From Vulcanimicrobiota bacterium (GTDB taxonomy: Bacteria; Vulcanimicrobiota; Xenobia; Xenobiales; JADMJV01): DNA of 64,000 nucleotides. The stretch spans positions 1-64,000 of the forward strand of contig JAEXNA010000233.1 of assembly GCA_023447635.1 (NCBI GenBank). Reading direction: 5' to 3'. Position numbers and translations under genes: made by a program. Shown piece after piece: positions 16,620 to 24,489 of the stretch (positions within the stretch are counted from its first letter, which is position 1; each line of letters begins with the position of its first letter). The notes beneath the pieces are model-generated. The model had not been told where the DNA came from, did no database searches, and was given only the letters and a program-made list of their open reading frames with translations.

Positions 16620-18009
16620 GCTCGAAGTGACCTCTTCTACTCTCAGCCGACCGCGCCTGACCCTGGTCCACCCCTGCGTGGGGCGGCATCGCAACGAGTC
16701 GTACATCCGCTCCTGGCAGATGGAGCCGCTGGCTCCAGCCCTGCTCAGCGCGCTGACCCCCGCTCACTATCAGGTCTCGTTCTACGACGACCGGACCGAG
16801 CCGATCCTGTACGACGTTCCTACCGATCTGGTGGCGATCAGCGTCGAGACCTACACCGCTCGTCGCGCCTACCAGATCGCCAGCGAGTATCGTCGGCGCG
16901 GCGTGCCCGTGGTGATGGGTGGTTTCCATCCGACTCTGGTGCCCGACGAGGTGGGCGAGTTTGCCGAAGCGGTCGTCGTGGGCGAAGCCGAAACGCTGTG
17001 GCCTCAACTCTTGGAAGACTTCGAGAACGGTCGCCTGCAGCGGCTGTACAAGGCGCCCACCGGACGACATCGCCACAAACTGCAGGCCAGCAGCCCGAAC
17101 CGTCAACTCTATCGCGGCAAGCGGTATCTGCCGATTCGGCTGGTCGAAGCGGGTCGCGGCTGCCACTTCTCCTGTCGCTTCTGCGCCATCGCCAGCTTTT
17201 TCTCCAGCACCCAACTGCGCCGACCCGCCGCCGAGATCATGGCCGAACTTCAGGGGATGCGGAACAACGTGATCTTTTTCGTGGACGACAACGTGACCTC
17301 GCGCATGGAAGAGGCCAAAGAGCTGTTCCGGATGATGGCGCCGCTGAAGCTGCGCTGGATCGGCCAGGCCAGCATCACCGCGGCCTGGGACGAAGAGTTT
17401 CTGCAGCTTCTCAAGGCCAGCGGATGCCAGGGGCTGCTGGTCGGCTTCGAGAGTCTGGACCCCTCGGTGCTGGGCACGATGGGGAAGAGCTTCAACGTGG
17501 CCCGAGGCGGCTACGCCGAGGCGATCGCTCAGTTCCGCAAGTACGGCATCCGACTTTACGGCACGTTCATCATCGGCTACGACGGTGACAGCCAGAGCAC
17601 GGTCGAACGGGCCCTGAACTTCGCCCTGGATCAACAGTTTTTTCTGGCCGCTTTCAACCATCTCACCCCGTTTCCGAACACTCCGCTCTACCACGAACTC
17701 GAGGCTGATGGACGGCTGCTCTATCCGCGCTGGTGGATGGCCAACGAGTATCGCTACGGCGAAGTGCCATTCCGCCCCATCGGGCTGGACGCGCCGACCA
17801 TCCAGCGGCTGTGCCACTGGGCCCGCCGCCGCTTCTACGGCGCCTCCGGGCTGATGCAGCGGGCTCGCGCCTGGGAGTGGAACCTGCGCTCGCCGTTCAT
17901 GACCTGGCAGTTCTTCGCCATCAACAGCTTGATGGGGCGCGACGTCTCGGCCCGCGACGGCTTGCCGTTAGGGGATGCGGGGTGGGAGGGGAAGCTGCTC
18001 TCGGTATGA
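16618..18009 (+). CDS. B12-binding-domain radical SAM enzyme
   Basis: This 463-aa protein has an N-terminal cobalamin-binding-like domain (about 10-140: GGFHPTLVPDE, then VVGEAETLWPQLL) and a radical SAM domain with C182-x3-C186-x2-C189 (CHFSCRFC). The later strand FVDDN and the turn GFESLDP follow the family pattern. Class B enzymes of this kind methylate or rearrange unactivated carbons. It opens a four-gene operon with ATGA overlaps. No Shine-Dalgarno precedes ATG 16618; GTG 16627 is an alternative, possibly leaderless, start. The substrate is unknown. Confidence 0.9.
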   Translation: MLEVTSSTLSRPRLTLVHPCVGRHRNESYIRSWQMEPLAPALLSALTPAHYQVSFYDDRTEPILYDVPTDLVAISVETYTARRAYQIASEYRRRGVPVVMGGFHPTLVPDEVGEFAEAVVVGEAETLWPQLLEDFENGRLQRLYKAPTGRHRHKLQASSPNRQLYRGKRYLPIRLVEAGRGCHFSCRFCAIASFFSSTQLRRPAAEIMAELQGMRNNVIFFVDDNVTSRMEEAKELFRMMAPLKLRWIGQASITAAWDEEFLQLLKASGCQGLLVGFESLDPSVLGTMGKSFNVARGGYAEAIAQFRKYGIRLYGTFIIGYDGDSQSTVERALNFALDQQFFLAAFNHLTPFPNTPLYHELEADGRLLYPRWWMANEYRYGEVPFRPIGLDAPTIQRLCHWARRRFYGASGLMQRARAWEWNLRSPFMTWQFFAINSLMGRDVSARDGLPLGDAGWEGKLLSV

Positions 18010-19040
18010 TCCGTTTCCGCGAGGCTCGGGATGACGACGACGGGGCCTTGACGGAGCTGATCGCTCGGCCTATGCCGGGCCACCTGTCGCTCTCCTTTCG
18101 CCGCTCGCCCAGCTATCTGCAGTCGTGCCGGGGCTGCGGTCCGCTGCGCCGAGTGCTGGTGGCCGAGGTACAGGGCCAGGTGGTGGCGATGTGCAGCTTC
18201 TACCTGCGCGAGTATCACTGGATGGGCCAGCCGCGCCCGGTCTGGATGCTGGGCGATTTCCGGGCTTTGCCGGGGGCGGCCGGTCGGAGCATCACCGGAC
18301 AGGGTTGGAGGGCCGTTCGAGGGCTGTTGGAGGGGCACCCCGCGCTGATCAGCGTGGTAGAGGAGAACCAACGGGCCCTGCAGCTCTTTTCCAAGCCTCG
18401 CCGGAGTTGGCCCCACCTGCATCCAGTGGGCGACCTGACCACCGAGATTTCTCCACTCTGGCTTCAGCCCAAGGGCCGCCACGCCTACAGCGTTCGCTGG
18501 CTGGAATCGTCTCGAGTGATCGATTTTCTCGGATGTCGGCGGCGACCGCTGAGCCCTTTGGTCGAGGAGGCCGACTTCGGCTCGGTGCTGCCCTTGCGAG
18601 GTCGCTTCTGGGGAGTCTTCGACGCGCAGGAGCGACTGGTCGGCTGCGCGGGCCTGTCCGAGCCGTGGCTGTTTGGAGGCCACCGCCAGGTGGCCATCGC
18701 GGGCTATCACGGGCCCTACGCCTGGCTCTACCGGCTGCAGCGGCTGCTGCGCCAGAGCTGGCTTCCCGCCCCGGGCGAGGAGGTTCGCCTGAGCACGGCG
18801 GTGCTGCTGGACTGCCCCGACCCGGCCGCCTTTCGAGCCCTGTTTCACGGCTTGCAGCTCGAAGCGCGGGAGGTCGGTTCGCAGTTTTTGGTTTGGAACC
18901 GCCCCGATCCGGAGCATCTATCTCTATGGGACCGTCTGCGGTTCCGCTACCGAAGCCGATTTTATCAGCTTCTCTGGGAGGGCGACCAACCGCTGCCGCC
19001 AATCCCCAGCCCTATAGGATACGAACTCTCATGGCTATGA
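18006..19040 (+). CDS. Putative GNAT-like acyltransferase
   Basis: This 344-aa protein's ATG overlaps the radical SAM stop (ATGA). The start MIRFREARDDDDGALTELI, the strand RVLVAEVQGQVVAMCSF and a following segment resembling the acetyl-CoA loop (LPGAAGRSITGQGWRAVRGLL) fit the GNAT fold in the N-terminal half. A second half with similar strand order (GRFWGVFDAQERLVGCAGLSEP, about 195-330) suggests a tandem GNAT arrangement. Confidence in the fold is moderate because no invariant residue fixes it. An acyl transfer onto the operon's product is the natural inference. Confidence 0.6.
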   Translation: MIRFREARDDDDGALTELIARPMPGHLSLSFRRSPSYLQSCRGCGPLRRVLVAEVQGQVVAMCSFYLREYHWMGQPRPVWMLGDFRALPGAAGRSITGQGWRAVRGLLEGHPALISVVEENQRALQLFSKPRRSWPHLHPVGDLTTEISPLWLQPKGRHAYSVRWLESSRVIDFLGCRRRPLSPLVEEADFGSVLPLRGRFWGVFDAQERLVGCAGLSEPWLFGGHRQVAIAGYHGPYAWLYRLQRLLRQSWLPAPGEEVRLSTAVLLDCPDPAAFRALFHGLQLEAREVGSQFLVWNRPDPEHLSLWDRLRFRYRSRFYQLLWEGDQPLPPIPSPIGYELSWL

Positions 19041-19705
19041 TCGCCGACGTCTCTCCCGTCACCACCATCTCTCCCCCTGAAATCGACGAGCTGTTCGGGC
19101 TGTTCGCCACTGCCTTCCAGGCTTCGCGAAAGGGCTTCGAGCACGACCTGGAAGAGAAAGACTTCTTGCTCCGGGTGCGCAGCGAGGACGGTCTGCAGGC
19201 GTTTTCCACTCTAAAAATCTACTATCCCGAGCCGGGCGTTCGCCTGCTTTTTTCGGGCGACACTTTCAGCGCCGAAGCCGCTCGCTGCTGCCATCAGCTG
19301 CCCGCTCGCTGGGCCCAGTTCGTGTACAGCGAACTGCCTCACCAGCCGGGCATGGAAGACTACTGGCTGCTGCTCTGCTCGGGCTATCGCACCTACCGTA
19401 TCCTGCCGACCTTCTTTCACAGCTACGTCCCTTCGTCGGACGGTCACCCGCGTCTGCGCGAGCGTCTGGATCGCTGGGCCGGGCAGCTGTTCTGGGACCG
19501 CTATGAGGGCGGCGTGGTCAAGCCGCGCTTTCCTACCCCGTTGCTGGCTCCCGAGCCGCCTTGCCGGTTAGAGGCGGATCCGCACGTGCGCTACTTCCGT
19601 CAGGCCAACCCTGGCTATCGCCAGGGCGATGAGCTGGCCTGCCTGATCCCGCTGGAGAGGGCCAACCTTCGCCCCGGCGGGCGACGCCTGGCGCTCGCCC
19701 ATTGA
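19037..19705 (+). CDS. Hypothetical protein of the radical SAM-GH3 operon
   Basis: This protein is about 222 aa. It starts at an ATG overlapping the upstream stop (ATGA); an ATG at 19031 would add two residues. It is acidic N-terminally with a helix-strand pattern and many aromatic residues (DYWLLLCSGYRTYRILPTFF). I do not recognise a domain. It has no signal peptide or membrane segment. Its last four bases overlap the GH3 start, so it is part of the tightly coupled operon 16618-21120 and probably acts in the same pathway. Confidence 0.65.
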   Translation: MIADVSPVTTISPPEIDELFGLFATAFQASRKGFEHDLEEKDFLLRVRSEDGLQAFSTLKIYYPEPGVRLLFSGDTFSAEAARCCHQLPARWAQFVYSELPHQPGMEDYWLLLCSGYRTYRILPTFFHSYVPSSDGHPRLRERLDRWAGQLFWDRYEGGVVKPRFPTPLLAPEPPCRLEADPHVRYFRQANPGYRQGDELACLIPLERANLRPGGRRLALAH

Positions 19706-21120
19706 ACCTGGCCTGGCTGGGGAACCGGCTGTGGCAGGCTTCGAGCGCACCTGAGGCGTGGCGTTTTTGGCGGGATTCCCACCGGCTGCGGACTGTTCAG
19801 CTTTCGCTTTTCGATCAAGTCTTGGGCCGTCAGGCTCCGACCCGGTTCGGTCGTGCGTTGGGGATGGAGCGACTGCGAGGCTACGACGATTTTTGCCAGG
19901 CGGTCCCGCTGCAAAGCTACGAGTCGCTGCTGCCGTATCTGCCCGACCAGGGGCTGAGCTGCGAGCCGGTGCGCGTGTGGGAGCCGACCGGAGGGAGCAC
20001 GGGCGGCAGCAAGTTCATCCCCTGGACGGCTTCGCTGCAGGCCGAGTTTCGGCGGGCGGTCGCGGTCTGGTGCTGGCACCTGTTGGGGAACCATCCTGGC
20101 TTGGTGGGAGGACGCAGCTACTGGCAGCTGACGCCCAAGGCCGAGGTAGAGGCGCCGTCCTGGCTGCAGGGGCGCAGCGGTTTCGAGAGCGATGGCGACT
20201 ATCTTGGGCCGCTGGGCCGCTGGCTCGAGCGTTTGGCCTTGCTGGGGCCGGAAGGGCAGGGGGAGTTCTGGAAGCGCACGGTCCATACGCTGCGCGGGGC
20301 CCGCGATCTTCGTCTGATCTCGTGCTGGAGCCCCAGTTTTCTGCTCTGCCTGCAGGGGCATTTTCTGCGTCTTCTGGGGGAGTGGGACCCGGGCCGCTGG
20401 TGGCCTGAGCTGCAGCTGATCAGCTGCTGGACCAGCGGCTCCTCTGCGCCCTATGTGAGGGTCGTGGAGGGGCTGTTCCCCGGCGTCCGCCTTCAGCCCA
20501 AGGGGTTGCTCTCGACCGAGTGCGTGGCCACCGTTCCGCTGGGAGAGCTTTACCCGCTGGCCTACCGCAGCCACTTTTTCGAACTGCTCGACGAGACGGG
20601 CGAGGTGCTGCCGGCCTGGCGCTGGGAGACGGGGCTGTTGGGGCGTTTAGTGGTCAGCACGGGGTCGGGCTTTACCCGCTACGACACGGGGGATCGGGTG
20701 CGGGTGACGGGACGCTGGCGGGGGGTGCCCTGCCTGGAGTTTCTGGGTCGCCACGCCACGGTGGACCATCACGGCGAGAAGCTGTCCCACGCTTTCCTAC
20801 AGGCGGTGTTGGAGGGGGCGTCGGGGTTTACGATGTTCGCCTACGAGGATGGCGGCTATGTGCTTTTTACCTCGGCTGAGAGTGGGCTGCGGGGGGAGCA
20901 GGTGGAGGCGGCTCTGCTGCGCTCGTTCACCTACCGCGACGCCCGTGGGCTGGGGCAGTTAGGGCCGCTGCGCCTGTTCCGGGTCGAGGGGGACGCCTTC
21001 GCGCAGTACTCAGCCGCCTGCGTTGCGAGGTTTGGACAGCGAGAGGGGACAGTGAAGGCGCTGCCTTACCACCCGTCCGGGGAGTGGAGTAGGCTCTTCC
21101 AGGGGCGCTTCGAGGCCTGA
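19702..21120 (+). CDS. GH3-family acyl-adenylating (acyl-amide synthetase-like) enzyme
   Basis: This 472-aa protein matches the GH3 family, known from plant auxin and jasmonate conjugation and present in many bacteria without an assigned role. Visible motifs are the P-loop-like EPTGGSTGGSKFIPWT, the second ATP segment SCWTSGSSAPYV, LLSTECVATVP and the hinge RYDTGDRVRVTG. The family adenylates a carboxylate and transfers it to an amine. A TTG start overlaps the previous stop. It is the last gene of the operon. I infer that it activates or amidates the acyl product made upstream. Confidence 0.85.
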   Translation: MNLAWLGNRLWQASSAPEAWRFWRDSHRLRTVQLSLFDQVLGRQAPTRFGRALGMERLRGYDDFCQAVPLQSYESLLPYLPDQGLSCEPVRVWEPTGGSTGGSKFIPWTASLQAEFRRAVAVWCWHLLGNHPGLVGGRSYWQLTPKAEVEAPSWLQGRSGFESDGDYLGPLGRWLERLALLGPEGQGEFWKRTVHTLRGARDLRLISCWSPSFLLCLQGHFLRLLGEWDPGRWWPELQLISCWTSGSSAPYVRVVEGLFPGVRLQPKGLLSTECVATVPLGELYPLAYRSHFFELLDETGEVLPAWRWETGLLGRLVVSTGSGFTRYDTGDRVRVTGRWRGVPCLEFLGRHATVDHHGEKLSHAFLQAVLEGASGFTMFAYEDGGYVLFTSAESGLRGEQVEAALLRSFTYRDARGLGQLGPLRLFRVEGDAFAQYSAACVARFGQREGTVKALPYHPSGEWSRLFQGRFEA

Positions 21121-21129
21121 GGCTGTGAG

Positions 21130-21252
21130 CTAGGGGCGGCGGAAGTGTGGGTGGGGAGAAGCTGTCGGTGGGGGCTGGGATGGCTGAGATTGGGTGGAGG
21201 GGCAGCCAGAGACCAGCGCGGCGAGGAGGAGCAGGCCCGACCACGCCTTCAT
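21130..21252 (-). CDS. 40-aa proline-rich lipoprotein
   Basis: This short ORF encodes MKAWSGLLLLAALVSGC followed by 23 Pro/Ser/His-rich residues. The lipobox LVSGC at 13-17 is canonical, and the n- and h-regions are of normal length, so a lipid-anchored surface peptide is expected. The ATG is four bases after the stop of the tandem PilZ gene on the same strand, indicating translational coupling; no Shine-Dalgarno is evident. Such tiny lipoproteins are often missed. The function is unknown. Confidence 0.5.
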   Translation of the reverse strand: MKAWSGLLLLAALVSGCPSTQSQPSQPPPTASPHPHFRRP

Positions 21253-21256
21253 CGTT

Positions 21257-21964
21257 CTAGACCGTTTCGTCTTCGTCGCCCAGGGTGATGCGGGCCAGGT
21301 TGGGGACCAGATGCTCGAGGCAGGACACCTGGGCGCCGGTCAGCTCCAGGAAGCGGGCGCCGCAGAGATGGTGTCCGGTGAACGGCTGGGTGCGCAAGAC
21401 GATCACTTCGGGTTGGCCTAATTCGGGGTGGTTGGGCAAGGAGAGGCGGAACGATTCGCCGGGGAACAGTTCGTCCGTGGTGGCCACGCTGACTCCTCCA
21501 GCCGACAGGTCGAGCACGGCGCAGACCATCATCTCGCCGTCGTCCCGCAGCAGGATGCCGTCGAGTTGGCAAGGGATGCGCACCACCTGGCGGGCGTCGA
21601 GCAGCATCTCCTGGGAAGGCAGCGACTCCTGGAGGTGATCGGCCAGCCAGCCTCGGAAAAAGGCGTCGATGCCGCCCGCGAACTGGAGGCCGGTAGCGGC
21701 CCCCTCCAACCCCTCTTCCTGCCAGGAGACCTTGTAAGGCAGAGGGATGATGGAGGCGCGATCGAGGTGAGTCCGGTGCGGCGTCAGTTCCAGGCGGTCG
21801 GTGGCCAGTTTTTCCTTGCCGACCATGCGTGAGCCGCCCAGGCTCATGTCCACCAGTTCTCCGTAGAGGAACTTGCCCGCCGCGTGGACGACCACGGGGA
21901 TAGCACACGAGGTTCGCTGGAACACACGCCGATTACGCATCAGCAGCAGTTCGCAACCGTTCAA
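21257..21964 (-). CDS. Tandem PilZ-domain protein, probable c-di-GMP effector
   Basis: This 235-aa protein has two PilZ-like domains. The first (about 10-110) has RRVFQR followed by DMSLGGSRM; the second (about 122-225) has RQVVRIPC followed by DLSAGGVSV. Both fit the RxxxR...[DN]xSxxG c-di-GMP-binding pattern. A diguanylate cyclase lies 13 kb away. The start is ambiguous: ATG 21964 or ATG 21940, the latter beginning MRNRRVFQR. The 40-aa lipoprotein follows at once. It may regulate pili or exopolysaccharide, by analogy with the family. Confidence 0.82.
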   Translation of the reverse strand: MNGCELLLMRNRRVFQRTSCAIPVVVHAAGKFLYGELVDMSLGGSRMVGKEKLATDRLELTPHRTHLDRASIIPLPYKVSWQEEGLEGAATGLQFAGGIDAFFRGWLADHLQESLPSQEMLLDARQVVRIPCQLDGILLRDDGEMMVCAVLDLSAGGVSVATTDELFPGESFRLSLPNHPELGQPEVIVLRTQPFTGHHLCGARFLELTGAQVSCLEHLVPNLARITLGDEDETV

Positions 21965-22029
21965 CAGGGTACCTTGCGGGGGCTGAAGGGAACAGGGAAA
22001 GTTCCCCTGAGGTCAAGAAGTCGGGCTCT

Positions 22030-22302
22030 ATGGAGAGACTCGAAGCTGTTGTCGAAGGTCGCGTTCAGGGCGTCTCGTTTCGGTACTACACCCGCCAGCG
22101 GGCCCATCAGCTCGAGCTGAAGGGGTGGGTTCGTAACGAGAACGACGGCAGTGTGCGCGTGCTGGCGGAAGGGCCAAGAGAGGCGCTAGAGGCGCTGCTG
22201 GAGTTCCTGGGGCACGGTCCGGAGGGAGCTCGGGTCGAGTCGGTCTCGCCGTCCTGGAGCGCCGGACAGGGCGACCTTAAACCGTTCGCCATCGCGCACT
22301 GA
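22030..22302 (+). CDS. acyP: Acylphosphatase
   Basis: This 90-aa protein is of full family length. The phosphate loop GRVQGVSFR carries catalytic Arg18, and GWVRNENDGSV carries catalytic Asn36. The enzyme hydrolyses acyl phosphates such as carbamoyl or acetyl phosphate; its physiological role in bacteria is poorly defined. The ATG is followed closely by a methyltransferase gene (three bases between), so the two are co-transcribed. Confidence 0.96.
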   Translation: MERLEAVVEGRVQGVSFRYYTRQRAHQLELKGWVRNENDGSVRVLAEGPREALEALLEFLGHGPEGARVESVSPSWSAGQGDLKPFAIAH

Positions 22303-22305
22303 GCC

Positions 22306-23142
22306 TTGGCCAGCGTCGAGGAGAACGAGCGCTACTGGGACGAGGTCTACAGCTGGAGCGAAGGCGGGGAAGAGTGGTCGCGCGGCTGGGGCGGCACGGA
22401 GACCCTGTGGAGGGGCAGCCTGGAGCCGCGACTGGCTCGTTTTCTTCCCGCGGGGACTCTTCTGGAGTTGGCCCCGGGGCACGGGCGTCTGGTACCCTAC
22501 CTTCGCGCTCGCTGCGACCGCTATATTGGGGTCGACCTATCGGCGGGCTGCGTGGCGGTCTGTTCGGAGCGTTTCCCCGATCTGGAATTTCACGCTAACG
22601 ACGGTCGGGCGCTGCCGATGATCGAGAGCGGGTCGGTCGACTTCGTGTTCAGCTTCTTCTCGCTCATCCACGCCGAGGCGGACACGATGGCGAGCTACCT
22701 TCGGGAATTTGCTCGCGTCCTGAAGCCGGGAGGGGGAGGCTTCATCCACCACTCTAACCTGGCCGAGCACGGTGCGTACTTCGACCGGGTGGCGCGATTG
22801 CCGCGCTGGCTGAGTCGTCGTCTGTTCGAGGCGGGGTGGCTGGATCTGGCGCAGTGGCGAGCCCGCTCGGTGGACGCTTCGGTGGTAGCCCGGCTGGCTC
22901 GCGAGGCAGGTCTGGGCGTGTTGAGTCAGGAGACGGTAAACTTCGGGTCGCGCCGAACCGTCGACGCTTTCACCTCCTTCGTGCGGTCGGATGGTCCGTG
23001 GAAGGCACCCGGGCTAGTGTGGCGCCATCCCGGATTTATGCACGAAGCGATGCGGCTTCGTTTGGGCAAGCCTGGCCTGGGTGTGCCGGTTCCGTATTAC
23101 GGACCCCTTCAGGCAGCCAGCACTTCGGCGCCGCAGGTGTAG
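22306..23142 (+). CDS. Class I SAM-dependent methyltransferase
   Basis: This 278-aa protein has a TTG start three bases after the acylphosphatase stop. The Rossmann SAM-binding motifs are clear: LLELAPGHGRL (motif I), YIGVDLS with the acidic end of strand 2, and DFVFSFFSLIHAE followed by FARVLKPGG. The C-terminal region (about 190-275) is substrate-specific and unrecognised. It resembles small-molecule rather than RNA methyltransferases. The 3' end overlaps the convergent radical SAM gene by 34 bp. Confidence 0.88.
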   Translation: MASVEENERYWDEVYSWSEGGEEWSRGWGGTETLWRGSLEPRLARFLPAGTLLELAPGHGRLVPYLRARCDRYIGVDLSAGCVAVCSERFPDLEFHANDGRALPMIESGSVDFVFSFFSLIHAEADTMASYLREFARVLKPGGGGFIHHSNLAEHGAYFDRVARLPRWLSRRLFEAGWLDLAQWRARSVDASVVARLAREAGLGVLSQETVNFGSRRTVDAFTSFVRSDGPWKAPGLVWRHPGFMHEAMRLRLGKPGLGVPVPYYGPLQAASTSAPQV

Positions 23143-24428
23143 AAGCGGTGCAGGTTGTGGGCGTAGAAGCGGTAGCCCATGTTGGCGGCGATCGCCTTGA
23201 GCAGCATGCGTCGGCTGCCTTTGAGGCGACGTCCGATGTTCATCCAGCTGTAGGTGTTTTTCCAGGCTCGCTCGACGCCTTGAAGCAGCGCTTCGGCGGT
23301 CATCCCATGGGGGCGATAGACGACATGCTGCCCGTCGTAGAGACCCCAGTCCTGGGTCAAGATGCGGCCTTCGGAGTGAAGTCGTCGATAGAGCGGGGTG
23401 GCCGGGAACGGGGTCAGCACGGAGTAGCGCGGTAGGTCGATTTTGTGTTCGACCACGAAGTCGGTGACCCGATCGAAGATGTCGCTGTTGTCCGAGTCGA
23501 ATCCGAACACGAAGGTGCCCATGATGGCGATCCCCTCCCCGTGCACGCGCCGGATCACCTCGGAGTAGCTCTGGTGCATGTTGAACTTTTTGGCGCTTTC
23601 GGCCAGCGCTTCGGGCGAGACGGTTTCGAACCCGATGAGCAGGCCGGTGCAGCCGGAGGAGGAGGCCGCCTTGAGCAGGTCGTCCTCCCAGGCGATGCGG
23701 GTCGTGGCCAGGCCCGCCCAGTTGATGTTCAGCGGCTTGAGTTCCCGGAACAGCGACTTGGCGTAGGCCTCGTCGCCAATCAGGTTGAGGTCAAGGAAGA
23801 TGACGGACTTGGCTTCCATCTGCTCGATATCTTCGACAATCTCGCGAACAGGCTTCTGCAGCGGGCGGCCCCAGGCGGTGGGCACCACGCAGAAGCGGCA
23901 GTGGTGGATGCAGCCTCGCGAGGCTTCTACGGTGTACGGCGTCAGATAGCGGTCGAGCTTGATCAGGTCGCGACGCGGGAGGGGACGTCCGCCGATGTTC
24001 AGGTTGGGCGCCTGCGCGTAGCGCGGTAACATCTGTCGGGCAGAGAAATCTCTGAGAAGCTGCGGCCAGCTGTCTTCGGCGTAGCCCGTGACAACAGCGT
24101 CGGCGTGCTGCTGCGCTTCGTCGGGGCAGAGCGTGGGGTGCACCCCGCCCAGCACGACGGGGATGCCACGGGCGCGGTAGGCGTCGGCCAGTTCGTAGCT
24201 GCGCGGAGCGGTCCCGGTGATGGCCGAGATGCCGATGAGATCGGCTTCCAGGTCGTCCGGGATCTCTTCAATCCCCTCGTCGTAGATGGTGACCTGCGCG
24301 TTCAACTCGGGCGGGATCAGCGCGGCCAGGGTGGTCAAGGTCAGCGGCGCGTAGCGCAGCGACTTGCCGAAGATGCCGGACCGATGCCGGTAGAGCGGGC
24401 CGCGCGGCGACAGCAGAGCGATTCTCAT
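23109..24428 (-). CDS. B12-binding-domain radical SAM enzyme, second copy
   Basis: This 439-aa protein has the same architecture as the enzyme at 16.6 kb but is clearly diverged. An N-terminal cobalamin-type domain (about 1-125, GGVHPTLCPDE) precedes the radical SAM core with C173-x3-C177-x2-C180 (CIHHCRFC). Strand FLDLN and segment LLIGFETVSPEAL follow. The GVHPT and GYAED elements match B12-radical SAM proteins such as the HpnJ type. It stands alone, starting at ATG 24428. The substrate is unknown; hopanoid or isoprenoid chemistry is one candidate. Confidence 0.9.
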   Translation of the reverse strand: MRIALLSPRGPLYRHRSGIFGKSLRYAPLTLTTLAALIPPELNAQVTIYDEGIEEIPDDLEADLIGISAITGTAPRSYELADAYRARGIPVVLGGVHPTLCPDEAQQHADAVVTGYAEDSWPQLLRDFSARQMLPRYAQAPNLNIGGRPLPRRDLIKLDRYLTPYTVEASRGCIHHCRFCVVPTAWGRPLQKPVREIVEDIEQMEAKSVIFLDLNLIGDEAYAKSLFRELKPLNINWAGLATTRIAWEDDLLKAASSSGCTGLLIGFETVSPEALAESAKKFNMHQSYSEVIRRVHGEGIAIMGTFVFGFDSDNSDIFDRVTDFVVEHKIDLPRYSVLTPFPATPLYRRLHSEGRILTQDWGLYDGQHVVYRPHGMTAEALLQGVERAWKNTYSWMNIGRRLKGSRRMLLKAIAANMGYRFYAHNLHRFYTCGAEVLAA

Positions 24429-24489
24429 AGGTTCAGGGTAGGCCGAGACGGTGAGCTAAGGCGAGGGGCGTTTGCCCCAAAGGCGAGCC

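Noticed and set aside
15826..17817. Open frame of 663 codons on the minus strand covering the SnoaL-like gene and the start of the radical SAM gene
   Set aside because: Only the part after ATG 16503 has a signal peptide and domain sequence. The rest is antisense to a well-supported radical SAM gene, as expected in GC-rich DNA.
17733..18005. Upstream extension of the GNAT-like gene into the radical SAM gene
   Set aside because: The frame is open by chance. ATG 18006 overlaps the previous stop as ATGA and begins the recognisable domain.
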